From a virus, in IMG/VR virus record IMGVR_UViG_3300034012_003212, positions 186,001-250,000 of that record: 64,000 bases of DNA. One strand, given 5' to 3'. A program made the position numbers and the translations under genes. Of the stretch, positions 7,216 to 14,681 are shown piece after piece. The notes under the pieces were generated by a model. That model was not told the origin of the DNA, did no database searches, and saw only the letters and a program-made list of their open reading frames with translations. Position 1 is the first letter of the stretch, and every line of letters starts with the position of its first letter.

Positions 7216-7269
7216 AAAAAAATGAGAAACAGGGGGTTGCAGTTTTTTTTTGGAGGATTGCGCCCCCTG
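7216..7269 (-). terminator. Probable terminator after tRNA-CAT
   Basis: Arms CAGGGGG (7230-7236) and CCCCCTG (7263-7269) can pair across a 26-base loop, and the minus strand then reads TTTCTCATTTTTTT. It lies just downstream of the tRNA. The large loop makes this less certain. Confidence 0.45.
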
Positions 7270-7327
7270 CTTCTCTGCCAACACGTCCGCGATCAGCATT
7301 TCGTTCGTATGGCATCTATGTTCTTCG

Positions 7328-7400
7328 TGGGACCTGAGGGAGTTGAACCCCCAACCAACAGATTATGAGTCTGCTGCTCTAACCATTGAGCTAAGATCCC
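7328..7400 (-). tRNA. tRNA with CAT anticodon (Met or Ile2)
   Basis: Complete 73-nt cloverleaf: acceptor GGGATCT/AGGTCCC, D-stem GCTC/GAGC, anticodon stem GCAGA/TCTGT with loop CTCATAA, and T-arm GGGGG TTCAACT CCCTC. The CCA end is not encoded. It lacks the mismatched first pair and GGG/CCC anticodon stem of initiators, so it is elongator Met or an Ile tRNA needing lysidine. Confidence 0.92.
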
Positions 7401-7411
7401 CGCGTGACAAT

Positions 7412-7816
7412 TTACAATGATAGATTCACGCCTATGCATGACGACAATCTATTTTTCCAGTCGGGCCAGATGTTCTTATCTATGAAAGAAAGATCAACAT
7501 CTGTGAAATCTGCGCCCGTGAAGTTGCATGAATAGAACGTAGGGATTCCATTCTCATCTGGCTTCGTCATGCCAAATCCCCTGCTGCCAGAGAAATCGGC
7601 ATTCGTGAAATCACACCGGTTAAGAATTGAATACGTGAAATCACAATTTCTAAGTATTGCCCCGGAGTGATCCCCGTCAAATTGTGCATTTACAAATGAT
7701 GCGCCAACGATCTCAGTTCTAATGTCCTTAGGGAAGTAATCGCCTGCCGCATCCTCATCTGAAGAAGCCTCATGCATCTTTGAGTATCTCTCAAATGATT
7801 CGACTCTGTTATCCAT
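7412..7816 (-). CDS. Pentapeptide-repeat protein (134 aa)
   Basis: The central region has successive A(D/N/S)FxxA-type pentapeptides (GASFVNAQFDGD, ILRNCDFTYSILNRCDFTNADFSG and CNFTGADFTDVDLSF), which predict a right-handed quadrilateral beta-helix. A 37-residue acidic N-terminus precedes it. Some family members mimic DNA and inhibit gyrase, but nothing here shows the target. It lies directly upstream of the tRNA-CAT gene on the same strand. Confidence 0.8.
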   Translation of the reverse strand: MDNRVESFERYSKMHEASSDEDAAGDYFPKDIRTEIVGASFVNAQFDGDHSGAILRNCDFTYSILNRCDFTNADFSGSRGFGMTKPDENGIPTFYSCNFTGADFTDVDLSFIDKNIWPDWKNRLSSCIGVNLSL

Positions 7817-7840
7817 AATTCAATCCTAGTATGACGGCGA

Positions 7841-8092
7841 TTAATTGATGATCTGCTTCGTTATCCTGGCCTCGCAACGGTTCTCATTGAGGACCGAATG
7901 GATCTTGTCTTCTGCTTTCCTTGCGCTCTTCGTGTACTTGAACCGGGCGACAATGAAGTTCTCACTCTCGGCCATCGACACTCTGTTTGCTATTCCTATG
8001 TTAGATAGAATTTGATTCTTCATTCTCGCTGTGTTCATTCCTTCAGGGAAGTCCACTCTGAGCTCTATCACATGTGTCTTTTTGACGTTCAT
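7841..8092 (-). CDS. Hypothetical protein (83 aa)
   Basis: Alternating beta and helical segments (HVIELRVDFPEG, then FIVARFKYTKSARKAEDKIHSVL) suggest a small ferredoxin-like alpha/beta fold. Basic C-terminus. The ATG has only a weak GGA in front. Family not recognised. Confidence 0.6.
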   Translation of the reverse strand: MNVKKTHVIELRVDFPEGMNTARMKNQILSNIGIANRVSMAESENFIVARFKYTKSARKAEDKIHSVLNENRCEARITKQIIN

Positions 8093-8172
8093 ATAAAATC
8101 CGTCTGATATAGTTAAACATTTCCAAGCCCCCCTTTTTGTTACCGTTAGATGATCGATAAATCTTCCTCTAG

Positions 8173-8246
8173 TACACCCGATAGGAATCGAACCTACAAC
8201 CTAGAGTTTAGGAAACTCTTGCTCTGTCCAGTTGAGCTACGGGTGC
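8173..8246 (-). tRNA. tRNA-Arg (CCT anticodon)
   Basis: A 74-nt cloverleaf: acceptor GCACCCG/CGGGTGT, D-stem GCTC/GAGC, anticodon stem AGAGT/ACTCT with loop TTCCTAA, and T-arm GTAGG TTCGATT CCTAT. The anticodon CCT reads AGG. CCA is not encoded. Confidence 0.93.
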
Positions 8247-8268
8247 ATCGTTTGATTCCCTCGATGCG

Positions 8269-8276
8269 CAAATTTA
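8269..8276 (-). promoter_or_regulatory. Possible tRNA-Arg promoter (-7 box)
   Basis: TAAATTTG on the minus strand fits TAnnTTTG and lies about 23 bases upstream of the tRNA-Arg 5' end. A TTG is present upstream, though only 16 bases away rather than ~19. Confidence 0.4.
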
Positions 8277-8290
8277 AATAATATCTTTTT

Positions 8291-8312
8291 AACAAAAAAA
8301 GATTTTTTTGTT
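8291..8312 (-). terminator. AT-only hairpin after the zinc-binding protein gene
   Basis: Perfect 10-bp arms AACAAAAAAA and TTTTTTTGTT flank a GA centre, next to further A and T tracts. It may end the transcript of the 8329-8658 gene, but an all-A/T stem is weak. Confidence 0.3.
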
Positions 8313-8328
8313 TTTTTTTTCAGGAGTC

Positions 8329-8658
8329 CTAGGAGATACTTCGGTATGCATCAAGGAGAAGGTTCAAAGATTCAATCTCCTTCTCGAGGTCATTCTTTTC
8401 AATGATCAGCTTCTTGATTGTGTTCCTCAGTGCCATGACTTCCGTGCTGTTTCCGCCTGTTCTCACCGTCATGTTGGTATACATGTCAGGGTATGTAACT
8501 TCCCTAAATTCTTGGTCAAGTGCTCCCGAAATCATGATGTTTCCGCATGAACACGAAGGGGCGTAATTTTCTTTTGTGCTCTCGATTATTTCACAGCAGT
8601 TCATGCATTTGGCTGCATTGATCAGTATGGAATCCTGTATGCCTTTTGTTTCTTTCAT
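8329..8658 (-). CDS. Zinc-binding DUF7695-like protein with coiled coil (109 aa)
   Basis: Start at the ATG at 8658 (MKETKGIQDS), which has AAGGA in front; a frame starting 18 codons earlier has no ribosome site. A cysteine cluster KCMNCCEIIES followed by CSCGNIMISGALD is typical of the small DUF7695 phage zinc proteins. The last 40 residues form a coiled coil (ALRNTIKKLIIEKNDLEKEI). Probably a metal-binding adaptor; role unknown. Confidence 0.7.
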   Translation of the reverse strand: MKETKGIQDSILINAAKCMNCCEIIESTKENYAPSCSCGNIMISGALDQEFREVTYPDMYTNMTVRTGGNSTEVMALRNTIKKLIIEKNDLEKEIESLNLLLDAYRSIS

Positions 8659-8744
8659 GGTCCTTCTTGTATTTTTTGTGTTACTTGTTTCTTTTATATG
8701 AGTCTGATCCATTTGTTACAATTACAATGCAGCAAAATCTTGTG

Positions 8745-9293
8745 TCAGTGGCTGTACTTGTAGATGTATTCAACGCCTTCGTCCCAGCCTTGCACCTGAG
8801 TCAGGGCCTCTAGCTGCTTTACTGTATTTTCGGTTTTTTCCATGTACACTGAATCATACTCAACACTTCCGTAGAATTTTCCATTTCCGGCCATTGTCGG
8901 CAGAAGATTATGTCCCGATGATGGATCACGCAGAACGGACTTGCACAGCTTCAACAGTTTTACGATGTCGCATGGCTGGACCATGCATTCCTGCTTGGAA
9001 GAAACATCCTCCGATGAATTCATGATGAACCATCGGTGTATGTGGTTGGCCTTTGTCCATTTGGCATGTGTGTGCAACACGACTGCTGTGTCGAAGCTCA
9101 AATCATTCTTCGAAAGAGAGCATGACACTTTTTTCAACAACTGGTCAGGAAGAAGAACCGAAGCGGAAAGGTCCATGCGGTCCACTGTGACATGTGATAC
9201 TGCTTTGAAATCGAACCCCAGGCTCTTTGCGAAGAACTTCCTAAGCATGTCCTGCGCGTTCATTCTTGAGTGGAGCATCATTGACAGTGCCAT
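8745..9293 (-). CDS. Conserved phage protein of the WFxxN/LLPTxxGxFxGS family (182 aa)
   Basis: The middle and C-terminus show the pattern WTKANHIHRWFIMN, LLKLCKSVLRD, LLPTMAGNGKFYGS and EYDSVYMEKTENTVKQLEAL. These match a widespread phage/prophage family with WRKANAIHxWFV and LLPTxxGFFFGSTEYDxxY motifs and no known function. About 60 residues at the N-terminus are extra. RBS GAGGAA. Confidence 0.75.
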   Translation of the reverse strand: MALSMMLHSRMNAQDMLRKFFAKSLGFDFKAVSHVTVDRMDLSASVLLPDQLLKKVSCSLSKNDLSFDTAVVLHTHAKWTKANHIHRWFIMNSSEDVSSKQECMVQPCDIVKLLKLCKSVLRDPSSGHNLLPTMAGNGKFYGSVEYDSVYMEKTENTVKQLEALTQVQGWDEGVEYIYKYSH

Positions 9294-9329
9294 ACCGGTT
9301 CCTCTTTATCGATGTTGTGGGAAATATTC

Positions 9330-9368
9330 AAAAAAACCCTGGGGGCTCCTGTGGCCCCGCCCCCAGGG
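9330..9368 (-). terminator. Strong rho-independent terminator
   Basis: A perfect 10-bp GC-rich stem CCCTGGGGGC / GCCCCCAGGG (9337-9368) is followed on the minus strand by TTTTTTTG. It ends the transcript of the 129-aa gene at 9395-9784. Confidence 0.9.
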
Positions 9369-9394
9369 GAGGGTGGTGAACGGAAGAACTTCGG

Positions 9395-9784
9395 TTACTC
9401 TTCTGGGTTTTCGCCTTCTTTTGCTTCATTTATCGCCTTCGAGACCATGTTTTCCACGATCTTCAGCTGGACCAGGTTGTGTATGATCGACACCACGTGC
9501 GCAACGAGGACGACGTCGAGTTTATTCTTGCTCATGCAGTAATCGATGATGATGTTGGAATCATCGTTCGACATTCCAACTGCATGGTTTGTGCGAAGAA
9601 ATGAATCGAATTTTTTGAAACACTCCCTGAGATCATCCTCGCTCTTGTGGTAGAGCGAATCGATGAGTTCTGTTGCCTTTCTCTCTCCTAGCGAGTGCAT
9701 GTTGTCACAAAGCACCTTGTCGAATTCTGAGTCATTGAGCTCAGAGATAGAAGAAGAGAACACTCTGCTGATCTTGGTTTTCAT
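9395..9784 (-). CDS. Hypothetical helical protein (129 aa)
   Basis: All-helical appearance with no known domain; starts MKTKISRVFSSSISELND and ends acidic (EGENPEE). GGAGGA ribosome site in front of the ATG, terminator directly after the stop. Confidence 0.65.
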   Translation of the reverse strand: MKTKISRVFSSSISELNDSEFDKVLCDNMHSLGERKATELIDSLYHKSEDDLRECFKKFDSFLRTNHAVGMSNDDSNIIIDYCMSKNKLDVVLVAHVVSIIHNLVQLKIVENMVSKAINEAKEGENPEE

Positions 9785-9824
9785 ACATCCTCCATGTATG
9801 TTAGTGAAACAACTAAAACAACAT

Positions 9825-10187
9825 CTACTGCTTTACCTGAATCTTTGGAAGTTCGACGACTTTTCCGATGAGGCTAGACTCATCAACCAGCTCGATTGTC
9901 TCTCCTATGAGACCGTTTGCGAGAGAGTAGGTTTTTCCATTTGCGTGTATCCATTCGATAGAATCTATGGATATGGATCTGATTGCCTTCTTGACGTGAT
10001 CCCGCACGATGAGGAGGTTCTTCTCCTCTGGCGAGTATGCGAGTTCACCACCTTTGGTGAGATTCTGATAGTTGACCGAGCAGTTCATGATGCGGCGCTC
10101 TCCGGTGGTGCGTTTGATGAAACTCACGGTGAATATCCGGGTTCCGACCATGTCTCGCATCTGTCGCATGAGTGATTTCGGTTCCAT
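9825..10187 (-). CDS. DUF2693 (SH3 beta-barrel) protein (120 aa)
   Basis: The segment MVGTRIFTVSFIKRTTGERR, MNCSVNYQ, KGGELAYSPEEKNLLIVRDH, then SISIDSIEWIHANGKTY fits the DUF2693/SH3-barrel proteins common in phages and Bacteroidota elements (FTVTFIKxxGxxRTMNCR...KGGxLxYxP). Role unknown; possibly a nucleic-acid or regulatory adaptor. Own promoter element at 10226. Confidence 0.75.
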   Translation of the reverse strand: MEPKSLMRQMRDMVGTRIFTVSFIKRTTGERRIMNCSVNYQNLTKGGELAYSPEEKNLLIVRDHVKKAIRSISIDSIEWIHANGKTYSLANGLIGETIELVDESSLIGKVVELPKIQVKQ

Positions 10188-10225
10188 GGCTTTGCTCCTT
10201 GTGTGCTAGTGTAACAACTAATCTT

Positions 10226-10288
10226 GGGTCAAAAATAACTTTTTTTGAATTACCGAAAAAATACTTTTCAATTAAAGGTTGTTAATCT
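10226..10288 (-). promoter_or_regulatory. Conserved early promoter/palindrome element, copy 3
   Basis: Third copy; TATTTTTG reads 10237-10230 on the minus strand. The TAA at the far end (10284-10282) doubles as the stop codon of the 70-aa gene upstream, as in copy 1. It drives the DUF2693 gene. Confidence 0.65.
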
Positions 10289-10494
10289 TCGGCTTCCACG
10301 AAATCGACGTACTTTGAGAGCGTGTCGATGAAAACCCCGCGGGGCATTGTGCCATCGACTTTGGAGAACAGTTCACTCGCTTTATCATCCATTCCGGCCT
10401 TGCGGAGCTCGTTCATGGATCTCAGGAAGAGTGTTGTGATGGATCCTGACACTCTGCCATTTTTTCCGATTGCAGGGACTTTGGGCTTTTCCAT
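10282..10494 (-). CDS. Hypothetical protein (70 aa)
   Basis: MEKPKVPAIGKNGRVSGSIT start, then a helical SMNELRKAGMDDKASELF segment and acidic end. Single small domain; no family identified. Its stop codon is built into the conserved promoter element. Confidence 0.6.
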   Translation of the reverse strand: MEKPKVPAIGKNGRVSGSITTLFLRSMNELRKAGMDDKASELFSKVDGTMPRGVFIDTLSKYVDFVEAED

Positions 10495-10524
10495 ATAGAT
10501 GGTCCTTTCGTTTGTTGGTGGTGG

Positions 10525-10908
10525 TTATGAAATTGTGACGTGCATTACGAGCTTCGGGGGAAAAACTGGCTCTCTCATGGATAAATCTGTCTTGAATCCA
10601 GGACTGCAGGGGCAGGAGCAGCCGAGCCGTTGTCTCCATCTGAAGTTCTCAATTCTCATTCCAAATTCTTCTATGAGCCGGTTGATCTCCGGTAGTATCT
10701 CCTTTTTGTAGTAGCTGTAGGGTCTTGACCTGCGGTTCTGGAGGTTTTCCAAGAGCGTCTCGCCTTCTGGCCATATGTATACAAAGCATTCTCCTGGGCG
10801 TGGATCGTGCGATGACCCCATTTGCCTGGATTCATTGATAGAAATCTCGATGCTCACGTCGCGTCCGCTTCTATCGACCATCTTGCTGCTGATGCTCTCG
10901 AACTTCAT
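10525..10908 (-). CDS. Phage protein with CSCPCSPGF motif (127 aa)
   Basis: The C-terminal third contains RWRQRLGCSCPCSPGF, a cysteine motif seen in a family of phage proteins of unknown function and possibly metal-binding. The N-terminal half is mixed alpha/beta. It is driven by promoter element copy 4. Confidence 0.65.
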   Translation of the reverse strand: MKFESISSKMVDRSGRDVSIEISINESRQMGSSHDPRPGECFVYIWPEGETLLENLQNRRSRPYSYYKKEILPEINRLIEEFGMRIENFRWRQRLGCSCPCSPGFKTDLSMREPVFPPKLVMHVTIS

Positions 10909-10943
10909 AAATCCTCCGTAGATTGGTGTGTTACTTAATCTCA

Positions 10944-11004
10944 GTTCAAAAATAATATTTTTTGTGACGCTGAAAAAATAATTTTCGGTTAAACGTTGTT
11001 AATC
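10944..11004 (-). promoter_or_regulatory. Conserved early promoter/palindrome element, copy 4
   Basis: Fourth copy, with TATTTTTG at 10954-10947 on the minus strand. The ~95 bases between it and the next gene (11005-11098) hold no gene; I see only AT-rich DNA and a short GGTTAA/TTAACC inverted repeat at 11087-11104. Confidence 0.65.
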
Positions 11005-11098
11005 CAAATGTCCCTTTTTTTAAAGACTGCACACCCCAACTTACTATAAATCTAAGAATGTTATGGTTAACGTGGAAATACTTTTGGGTTAAAAGAAA

Positions 11099-11395
11099 TT
11101 AACCTCGAAGGATGGTGATGCGTCCCTTTGATGCGGTGATTGTGGCAGCTGATTCGTCTATCGGCCCGACTGTGGATTCATGGAGCCTGATTGATCCATC
11201 GAGCTCCACTGTGTATGTTGCTATGATCTTCTGTTTCGCCGGAGGATTCTGGGTCATCACGAGTTCATCGAACCCGTTCTTCCCGTATGTGACATAGACC
11301 GTGTCACGGGGGAAAATTCCACAAGCGCGCAGGACTATAGACCAGATGCGAACCCTCCTCCTGCTACATTTTGATATGCCAGTCGTGTTTACCAT
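11099..11395 (-). CDS. Basic protein coupled to the LRR array (98 aa)
   Basis: The N-terminus is strongly basic (KCSRRRVRIWSIVLRACG), followed by FPRDTVYVTYGKNGFDELVM, which recalls the small beta-barrel of SymE/AbrB-like proteins (a weak resemblance). The ATG overlaps the stop of the last minus-strand LRR gene (ATGGTAA), so it is the terminal gene of that operon and probably translated by coupling. Confidence 0.55.
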   Translation of the reverse strand: MVNTTGISKCSRRRVRIWSIVLRACGIFPRDTVYVTYGKNGFDELVMTQNPPAKQKIIATYTVELDGSIRLHESTVGPIDESAATITASKGRITILRG

Positions 11396-11784
11396 TCAGT
11401 GTACTTCAACTTGTGCTTCAGGTGCTTAGGAATCACACCGGGCACATGCACACGGCCATAGAACCCTGTGTCCGAATCATAAGAGATCTCTTCTCCCGTA
11501 TGAAGGTCATCAGGCAGCTTCTTGATCCCTGAGCATCTACTAAGATGCACACCTCCTCTAACTATGAGTCCATCAGGCAGCTTCGTGAGGCCCTTGCAAT
11601 CCCATAGACTCAAATACCCATTCACCTTGAGTCCATCAGGCAGCTTCGTGATCCCTGTGCAATAATAGAGACGCAGATCGCCATTCACCTTGACAACCTC
11701 AAGTGTTCCAAATGAATCCAAAGCCTCCTGGGAACACCTTCGAAGTTCCACCCTCGTTTCTTCTTCTACATTTATTTCTATCAT
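11389..11784 (-). CDS. LRR-array protein M1 (131 aa, 3 repeats)
   Basis: Last LRR gene of the minus arm. The C-terminus is KHKLKYTEW rather than the usual KLKKW, and its stop overlaps the ATG of the basic 98-aa protein. The third unit has LSRCSGIKKLP. The C-cap is the GRVHVPGVIPKHLK variant. Confidence 0.85.
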   Translation of the reverse strand: MIEINVEEETRVELRRCSQEALDSFGTLEVVKVNGDLRLYYCTGITKLPDGLKVNGYLSLWDCKGLTKLPDGLIVRGGVHLSRCSGIKKLPDDLHTGEEISYDSDTGFYGRVHVPGVIPKHLKHKLKYTEW

Positions 11785-11809
11785 ATTCAGTTTCTATTTT
11801 GGAATCCCT

Positions 11810-12325
11810 TTACACCATCCTCAACTTGTGCTTCAGCCTCTCGGGGATCACACCGGGCTCGTCCTCATGGCCAGAGAACCCTGTCTCTGAATTATAATAT
11901 ATTCTTCCTTCCACCTGAAGATCTTCAGGCAGCTTCGTGATCCCTGAGCAACCATAGAGACTCATCCCGCCATTCACCTTGAGATCAACAGGCAGCTCCG
12001 TGAGTCCTGTGCAATAATCGAGATTCAATTCCCTATTCACCATGAGGCCATCAGGCAGCTTCGTGATCCCTGTGCAATAATTGAGAAACAAATACATATT
12101 CACCATCAGGCCCTCAGGCAGACTCGCGAGTCCTGTGCAATTTCTGAGACTCAAATACCCATTCACCTTGAGATCATCAGGAAGCTTCTTGAGTCCTGCA
12201 CAATAATAGAGACTCAGATCCCCATTCACCTTAAGGGCCCTGAGGGACCCAAATGAATCTAAAGCTTCCTGGGAACACTTCCTGAGGTGTACCCTCGTTT
12301 CTAGTTTTACTTCTATTTCTATCAT
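11810..12325 (-). CDS. LRR-array protein M2 (171 aa, 5 repeats)
   Basis: Five units, including ASLPEGL and TELPVDL variants. N-cap MIEIEVKLETRVHLRKCSQEA. The C-cap is the GHEDEPGVIPERLKHKLRMV type shared with M4 and M9. Confidence 0.87.
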   Translation of the reverse strand: MIEIEVKLETRVHLRKCSQEALDSFGSLRALKVNGDLSLYYCAGLKKLPDDLKVNGYLSLRNCTGLASLPEGLMVNMYLFLNYCTGITKLPDGLMVNRELNLDYCTGLTELPVDLKVNGGMSLYGCSGITKLPEDLQVEGRIYYNSETGFSGHEDEPGVIPERLKHKLRMV

Positions 12326-12345
12326 ATTCAGTTTTTATTTTGGAA

Positions 12346-12801
12346 TCAATCCCATTTCTTCAATTTGTGCTTCAGGCCCTCAGGGATCACTCCAGGTTCA
12401 TCCTCGTGGCCAGAGAACCCTGTGTCCGAATCATACAAGATGTTTTCTTCCACATGAATGCCCTCAGGCAGCTTCGTGATCCCTGTGCAACCATAAAGAA
12501 TCATACCCCCTTGCACATGGAGTCCATCGGGCAGCTTCGTGATCCCTGTGCAACCATAGAGATCCAGATGGATTCTAACCTTAAGATCTTTGGGCAGCTT
12601 CGTGAGCCCCACGCACCAACGTAGATTCAATTGCCCATTCACCTTGAGTCCATCGGGCAGCCTTGTGAGCCCTGAACAATTCCTAAAAATCAAATACCGA
12701 TCCACCTTGACGGCCTCAAGGGACCCAAATGAATCCAAAGCCTCTTGGGAACAATACTCAAGGTCCACCTTCGTTTCTAGTTTTACTTCTATTTCTATCA
12801 T
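12346..12801 (-). CDS. LRR-array protein M3 (151 aa, 4 repeats)
   Basis: Closest relative is P6 on the opposite strand (19152-19607): both have the unusual VDRYLIFRNC first unit and GQLNLRWC second unit, and the same KKWD end, so this is an inverted duplicate. Confidence 0.87.
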   Translation of the reverse strand: MIEIEVKLETKVDLEYCSQEALDSFGSLEAVKVDRYLIFRNCSGLTRLPDGLKVNGQLNLRWCVGLTKLPKDLKVRIHLDLYGCTGITKLPDGLHVQGGMILYGCTGITKLPEGIHVEENILYDSDTGFSGHEDEPGVIPEGLKHKLKKWD

Positions 12802-12826
12802 ATTCAGTTTCTATTTTGGAATCCCT

Positions 12827-13222
12827 TTACACCATCCTCAATTTGTGCTTCAGCCTCTCGGGGATCACACCAGGTTCATCCTCGTGGCCGTAGAACCCTG
12901 TTTCTGAACCATAAAAGATCTTTTCTCCCATATGAAGGTCATCAGGCAGCTTCGTGAGTCCTGTACAGCCATTAAGATGCAGATACCCTCCCACAATGAG
13001 ACCATTAGGAAGTCTTGCGATCCCTGTGCAGTCAATAAGATTCAAATACCCATCCACCCTGAGACCCTCAGGAAGCCTCGTGAGTCCTGTGCACATAAAG
13101 AGATCCAAATCCCCATTCACCCTGACGGACTCAAGGGACCCAAATGAATCCAAAGCCTCCTGGGAACAATACTCAAGGCGCACCCTCGTTTCTACTTGTA
13201 TCTTTATCTTCTTCTTTCTCAT
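12827..13222 (-). CDS. LRR-array protein M4 (131 aa, 3 repeats)
   Basis: Carries the second N-cap type (MRKKKIKIQVETRVRLEYC). The ARLPNGLIVGGYL unit is shared with plus-strand P5, another cross-strand match. Confidence 0.87.
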   Translation of the reverse strand: MRKKKIKIQVETRVRLEYCSQEALDSFGSLESVRVNGDLDLFMCTGLTRLPEGLRVDGYLNLIDCTGIARLPNGLIVGGYLHLNGCTGLTKLPDDLHMGEKIFYGSETGFYGHEDEPGVIPERLKHKLRMV

Positions 13223-13248
13223 GTCTTGTTTCTATTTTGGAATCACAA

Positions 13249-13650
13249 CTACCACATCTTCAACTTGTCCCGTAGGTGGTCAGGGATCACACCAGGCTCA
13301 TCCTTATGTTTAAAGAACCCTGTGTGTGAGTTATACCATATCTTTGCACCTACAGTGAGACCCTCAGGCAGCTTCTTGATCCCTTTGCAATATGAGAGAT
13401 TCAGAATTTCTCCTACTATGAGATCTCTAGGAATCTCTGTCGTTGTATCACGTAGAATCAGACCCTCTTTCACCCTGAGATCTCTAGGAAGCTCTTTGAG
13501 CCCTACACAACCAGCGAGATTCAGGTACCCATTCACCCTGAGACCCTCTATCCTTCTTAAGGAGTTCAAGGCCTGCCTAGAACACTCCATTAGAGACACA
13601 ATAGTAAGCTCAGGTACTTGTATTTTTCCATTTATTTCTGTCATGCTCAT
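13249..13650 (-). CDS. LRR-array protein M5, divergent (133 aa, 3 repeats)
   Basis: The N-cap is divergent (CSRQALNSLRRIEGLRVNG), and one unit has lost its cysteine and reads RDTTTEIPRDL. Two in-frame ATGs (13650 and 13644) are possible starts. The C-cap is FKHKDEPGVIPDHLRDKLKMW. Confidence 0.83.
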   Translation of the reverse strand: MSMTEINGKIQVPELTIVSLMECSRQALNSLRRIEGLRVNGYLNLAGCVGLKELPRDLRVKEGLILRDTTTEIPRDLIVGEILNLSYCKGIKKLPEGLTVGAKIWYNSHTGFFKHKDEPGVIPDHLRDKLKMW

Positions 13651-13671
13651 GTTTTATTTATTTTTTATTTA

Positions 13672-14244
13672 TTAATGCCATCTCTTCAACCTTTCCTTCA
13701 GATGGTTAGGGATCACTCCCCGCTTGTCCTTACTTTTAGAGAACCCTGTGACTGAGTTATACCAGATCTTTCCTACCACCTGGAGATCTTCAGGCAGCTT
13801 AGTGATCCCTTCACAACCGCGTAGATCCAGATCCTTTCTAACTATGAGGTCATCAGGAAGCTCCGTGAGCCCTGTGCAATTGCATAGATCCAGATCCTTT
13901 CTAACTATGAGGTCATTAGGAAGCTCCGTGAGCCCTTCACAATTACTGAGTGTTAGGCTCCCTCCTACAACAAGACCCTCAGGCAACTCTGTGAGCCCTG
14001 TGCAATCTTCTAGATCCAGTCTCTCTCCTACAACAAGACCCTCAGGCAGCTCTGTGAGCCCTGCACAGTCTTGGAAAAACAGACTCCCACTCACCTTTAG
14101 ATCATCAGGCAGCCCTGTGCAGCTGACGAGACCTATATTCCCTTTCACCCTTAGAGTTCCGATCTTCCTTAAGGAGTCAATAGCCTCACGAGAACAACTT
14201 CCGGCATTCACTTTCGTGTAATCTTCTACATTTATTGTTACCAT
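13672..14244 (-). CDS. LRR-array protein M6 (190 aa, 6 repeats)
   Basis: The first unit is four residues short (CTG runs directly into LPDDLKVSG), a clean internal deletion. Two middle pairs (LVVGERLDLEDC/LVVGGSLTLSNC and the two LIVRKDLDL units) look like recent tandem duplications. The C-cap is basic (SKSKDKRGVIPNHLK). Confidence 0.87.
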   Translation of the reverse strand: MVTINVEDYTKVNAGSCSREAIDSLRKIGTLRVKGNIGLVSCTGLPDDLKVSGSLFFQDCAGLTELPEGLVVGERLDLEDCTGLTELPEGLVVGGSLTLSNCEGLTELPNDLIVRKDLDLCNCTGLTELPDDLIVRKDLDLRGCEGITKLPEDLQVVGKIWYNSVTGFSKSKDKRGVIPNHLKERLKRWH

Positions 14245-14269
14245 ATTCAGTTTCTATTTTGGAATCCCT

Positions 14270-14659
14270 TTAATATTTCCTCAACTTGCACTTCAGGTGC
14301 TTAGGAATCACACCGGGCACATGCACACGGATATAGAACCCTGTGTCTGAATTATAATATATAACTCCTATCAGATGAAGATCTTTAGGCAGCTTCGTGA
14401 TCCCTGTGCAATTTCTGAGGTTCAGAAGCCCTCCCACGGTGAGGCCATCAGGCAGCTTCTTGAGTCCTGCACAATAATAGAGACTCAGGTTCCCTCCCAC
14501 AGTAAGGCCATCAGGCAGCTTCGTGAGGCCTGTGCAACCCACCAAATACAAACCCCCATTCACCTTAGGGGACTCAAGGGACCCAAATGAATCCAAAGCC
14601 TCTTTGGAACACTCTCTAAGGACCACTAACGTTTCTTTTCTTACCTTTATTTCTATCAT
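14270..14659 (-). CDS. LRR-array protein M7 (129 aa, 3 repeats)
   Basis: N-cap MIEIKVRKETLVVLRECSKEA, with CSKEA like P1. Units include LTVGGNLSLYYCAGLKKLP, also present in P13. C-cap IRVHVPGVIPKHLKCKL. Confidence 0.86.
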   Translation of the reverse strand: MIEIKVRKETLVVLRECSKEALDSFGSLESPKVNGGLYLVGCTGLTKLPDGLTVGGNLSLYYCAGLKKLPDGLTVGGLLNLRNCTGITKLPKDLHLIGVIYYNSDTGFYIRVHVPGVIPKHLKCKLRKY

Positions 14660-14681
14660 ATTCAGTTTCTATTTTGGAATC

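Noticed and set aside
9312-9542. Plus-strand frames across the terminator at 9330-9368
   Set aside because: They run through a strong terminator hairpin and lie opposite two supported minus-strand genes.
11087-11104. GGTTAA/TTAACC inverted repeat as a terminator
   Set aside because: The stem is only 6 bp, AT-rich, overlaps a stop codon and has no T-tract.
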